Shown here: in pieces, positions 62,221-63,870 of the stretch | Layout: each line of letters opens with the position of its first letter | Position numbering within the stretch: the first letter of the stretch is position 1 | From: Utricularia gibba | Taxonomy: Eukaryota; Streptophyta; Magnoliopsida; Lamiales; Lentibulariaceae | DNA: 63,870 nucleotides | Reading direction: 5' to 3' | NCBI GenBank assembly: GCA_002189035.1 | Contig: NEEC01000222.1 | Location: 1 to 63,870 of the forward strand | Notes under the pieces: generated by a model | What the model was told of the DNA's origin: nothing | What the model saw: only the letters and a program-made list of their open reading frames with translations | The model's database searches: none | Position numbers and translations under genes: made by a program

Positions 62221-63870
62221 GTTCGGTTTTCAGGGTTGCCTACATGGTTTTCCAAGGAAAAGCTTTTCGTTTTGTGGCGGCCGCTCTCGCAGGGCACTTG
62301 GTCCGGGCCCCTGATTCTTTATGGCTCATGAGGACAAAAGGATGCAAATCGATGAAAATAATGATGCATTTGTTTAAATTACGATGTCGCGTGCACCCCA
62401 AATGATTTTTTTAACAACATACTTTATACATGAGGAGGCGGTCTTGGGGGGCACTTGGAACCGGAAAAAGATCAGCTTAGGCTTGGGCCGAAAGTAAGTT
62501 GTAGCCCGGCAAAGAAAGTGATGTATTTATTATCGTTCGGTTTTTGGGGTTGCCTACATGGTTTTTCAAGGAACATCTTCTCGTTTTGTGGTGGCTAGTC
62601 TCGCTGGGAACATGGTCCTTGACCCCGATTCTGTATGGCTCATGGGTCAACCGGATGCAAATCGAAGAAAAAAAATGATGCATTTGTTTAAATTACGATA
62701 TCACGTGCACCCTACATGATTTTTTCGACAACTTACTTTATACATGGGAGGCGGTCTTGGGGGTACCTGGAACCGGAAAATGGTCAGCGTAGGCTTGGGC
62801 CGATAGTAAGTTGTAGCCCGACAAATAAAGTAATGTATTTATTATCGTTCGGTTTTCGGAAGCTGCCTAAATGCTTTTTGAAAGAACATCTTCTCATTTT
62901 ATGGCGGCCAGTCTCGCTGGGAACTTGGTCCTTGACCCTGGTTCTGTATGGCTCATGGGGTCAACCGGATGCAAATCGATGAAAAAAAATGATGCATTTG
63001 TTTAAATTGCGATATCACGTGCACCCCACATGATTTTTTCAACAACTTACTTTATACTTGAGGAGGCGATCTTAGGGTGCACCTCGAACAGGACAAAGGT
63101 AATTTGGCTTGCGCCAAGAGTTAGTTGTAGCCCGACAAAGAAAGTGATGTATTTATTATCGTTCGGTTTTTTGGGGTTGCCTACATGGTTTTTCAAGGAA
63201 CATCTTCTCGTTTTGTGGCAGCCAGTCTCGCTGGGAGCTTTGTCCTGGACCCCATTCTGTATGGCCCATGGGGTCAAAAGGATGCAAATCGATGAATACA
63301 ATGATGCATTTGTTTTCAATTACGATATCACGTGCACCCCACATGATTTTTTCGACAACTTACTTTATACATGGGGAGGCGGTCTTGGGGGTACCTGGAA
63401 CCGGAAAATGGTCAGCTTAGGCTTGGGCCGATAGTAAGTTGTAGCCCGGCAAAGAAAGTGATGTATTTATTATCGTTCGGTTTTAGGGCTTCCTACATGG
63501 TTTTTCAAGGAACATCTTCTCGTTTTGTGGCAGCCAGTCTCGCTGGGAGCTTTGTCCTGGACCCCCGATTCTGTATGGCTCATGGGGTCAAAAGGATGCA
63601 AATCGATGAATAATGATGCATTTGTTTCAATTACGATATCACGTGCACCCCACATGATTTTTCGACAACTTACTTTATACATGGGGAGGCGGTCTTGGGG
63701 GTACCTGGAACCGGAAAATGGTCAGCTTAGGCTTGGCCGATAGTAAGTTGTAGCCCGGCAAAGAAAGTGATGTATTTATTATCGTTCGGTTTTGGGGTTG
63801 CCTACATGGTTTTTCAAGGAACATCTTCGTTTTGTGGTGGCTAGTCTCGCTGGGAACTTTGTCCTGGACC
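62221..63870 (+). repeat. HOR unit A-F-G-C-C'-(X), cut by the window end
   Basis: Starts are A 62221, F 62535, G 62847, C 63161, C' 63475, then 87 bases from 63784 with gtggtggctag, consistent with X or E. The unit is probably a 7-mer or 6-mer continuing beyond the window, so the array does not end here. Confidence 0.9.

Larger units (their letters stand above)
1..63870. repeat. Satellite DNA array, ~310-bp monomer with higher-order repeats
   Basis: The phrase GTTCGG (rarely GTTCGT) recurs every 277-316 bases from base 1 to 63784, giving 207 full monomers and one partial, all in one orientation. The segment just before it (tagcccg.caaagaaag, then tgatgtatttatt) and the phrases cctacatgg, gtctcgctggg and tgatgcatttgtt are nearly invariant. 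Every stretch between these anchors is satellite, with no unique spacer, inserted element or inversion. Such arrays are known mainly from eukaryotic centromeres and heterochromatin. That location is an inference here, and the species is not identifiable to me. Confidence 0.98.

Noticed and set aside
1-63870. CRISPR array or other prokaryotic repeat system
   Set aside because: Repeats are ~310 bases, contiguous and without unique spacers; there is no leader or associated gene.
1-63870. Tandem rRNA, tRNA or SINE-derived repeat
   Set aside because: I looked for a tRNA-like B box (GGTTCGANTCC) because of GTTCGG. The fit is poor, there is no matching A box at the right distance, and no rRNA stretch is recognisable.
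1-63870. Inverted segments or large palindromes within the array
   Set aside because: All 208 GTTCGG starts lie on the same strand at regular spacing; no monomer was seen in reverse orientation.
1-63870. Assignment to a named satellite or a particular species
   Set aside because: I do not recognise the monomer with certainty. Length and motifs alone do not identify a species, and a database search is needed.

Overview
The whole window is one uninterrupted, head-to-tail satellite DNA array. I find no gene, RNA gene, transposon, CRISPR array or unique spacer. Taking the conserved GTTCGG as monomer start, there are 207 complete monomers plus an 87-base partial at the right end. Most are 304-316 bases, with a short class of about 277-299. 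All lie in the same orientation. An array of this size with higher-order structure points to a eukaryotic nuclear genome, most plausibly centromeric or pericentromeric. The sequence alone does not let me name the species or prove centromere function.

Monomers fall into eight classes, named here A, B, C, C', D, E, F, G, plus an E/C hybrid called X. They form higher-order repeats (HORs). Each of 42 units starts with exactly one A and, where complete, ends in D or E. The two main forms are a 4-mer A-B-C-(D or E) of about 1.22 kb (14 ABCD, 6 ABCE) and a 7-mer A-F-G-C-C'-X-E of about 2.17 kb (9 complete). The rest are 3-, 5- and 6-mers explained by losing or merging monomers. F and G always occur as a pair and never share a unit with B.

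Layout: 1-6521 mostly 4-mers with a 5-mer and a 3-mer; 6522-23536 an 8-unit 7-mer domain (one unit a 6-mer); 23537-29704 4-mers; 29705-31873 one 7-mer; 31874-40135 4-mers; 40136-42301 one 7-mer; 42302-51420 4-mers; 51421-63870 a mixed 5/6/7-mer domain. On top of this, 26001-36439 and 36440-46824 have the same order of 34 monomers: a tandem duplication of about 10.4 kb, or second-order HOR.

Two other results stand out. First, most single-base length differences are missing bases at the very positions where monomer classes differ. This looks like a consensus artefact of the assembly rather than biology, so fine-scale variants should be read with care. Second, monomers are modular: the right half predicts the class of the next monomer. 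The class-switch point lies beside a dense cluster of 6-base palindromes (ATCGAT, ATGCAT, TTTAAA, GATATC, CACGTG, GTGCAC) in the middle of the monomer, a candidate recombination or non-B-DNA site.
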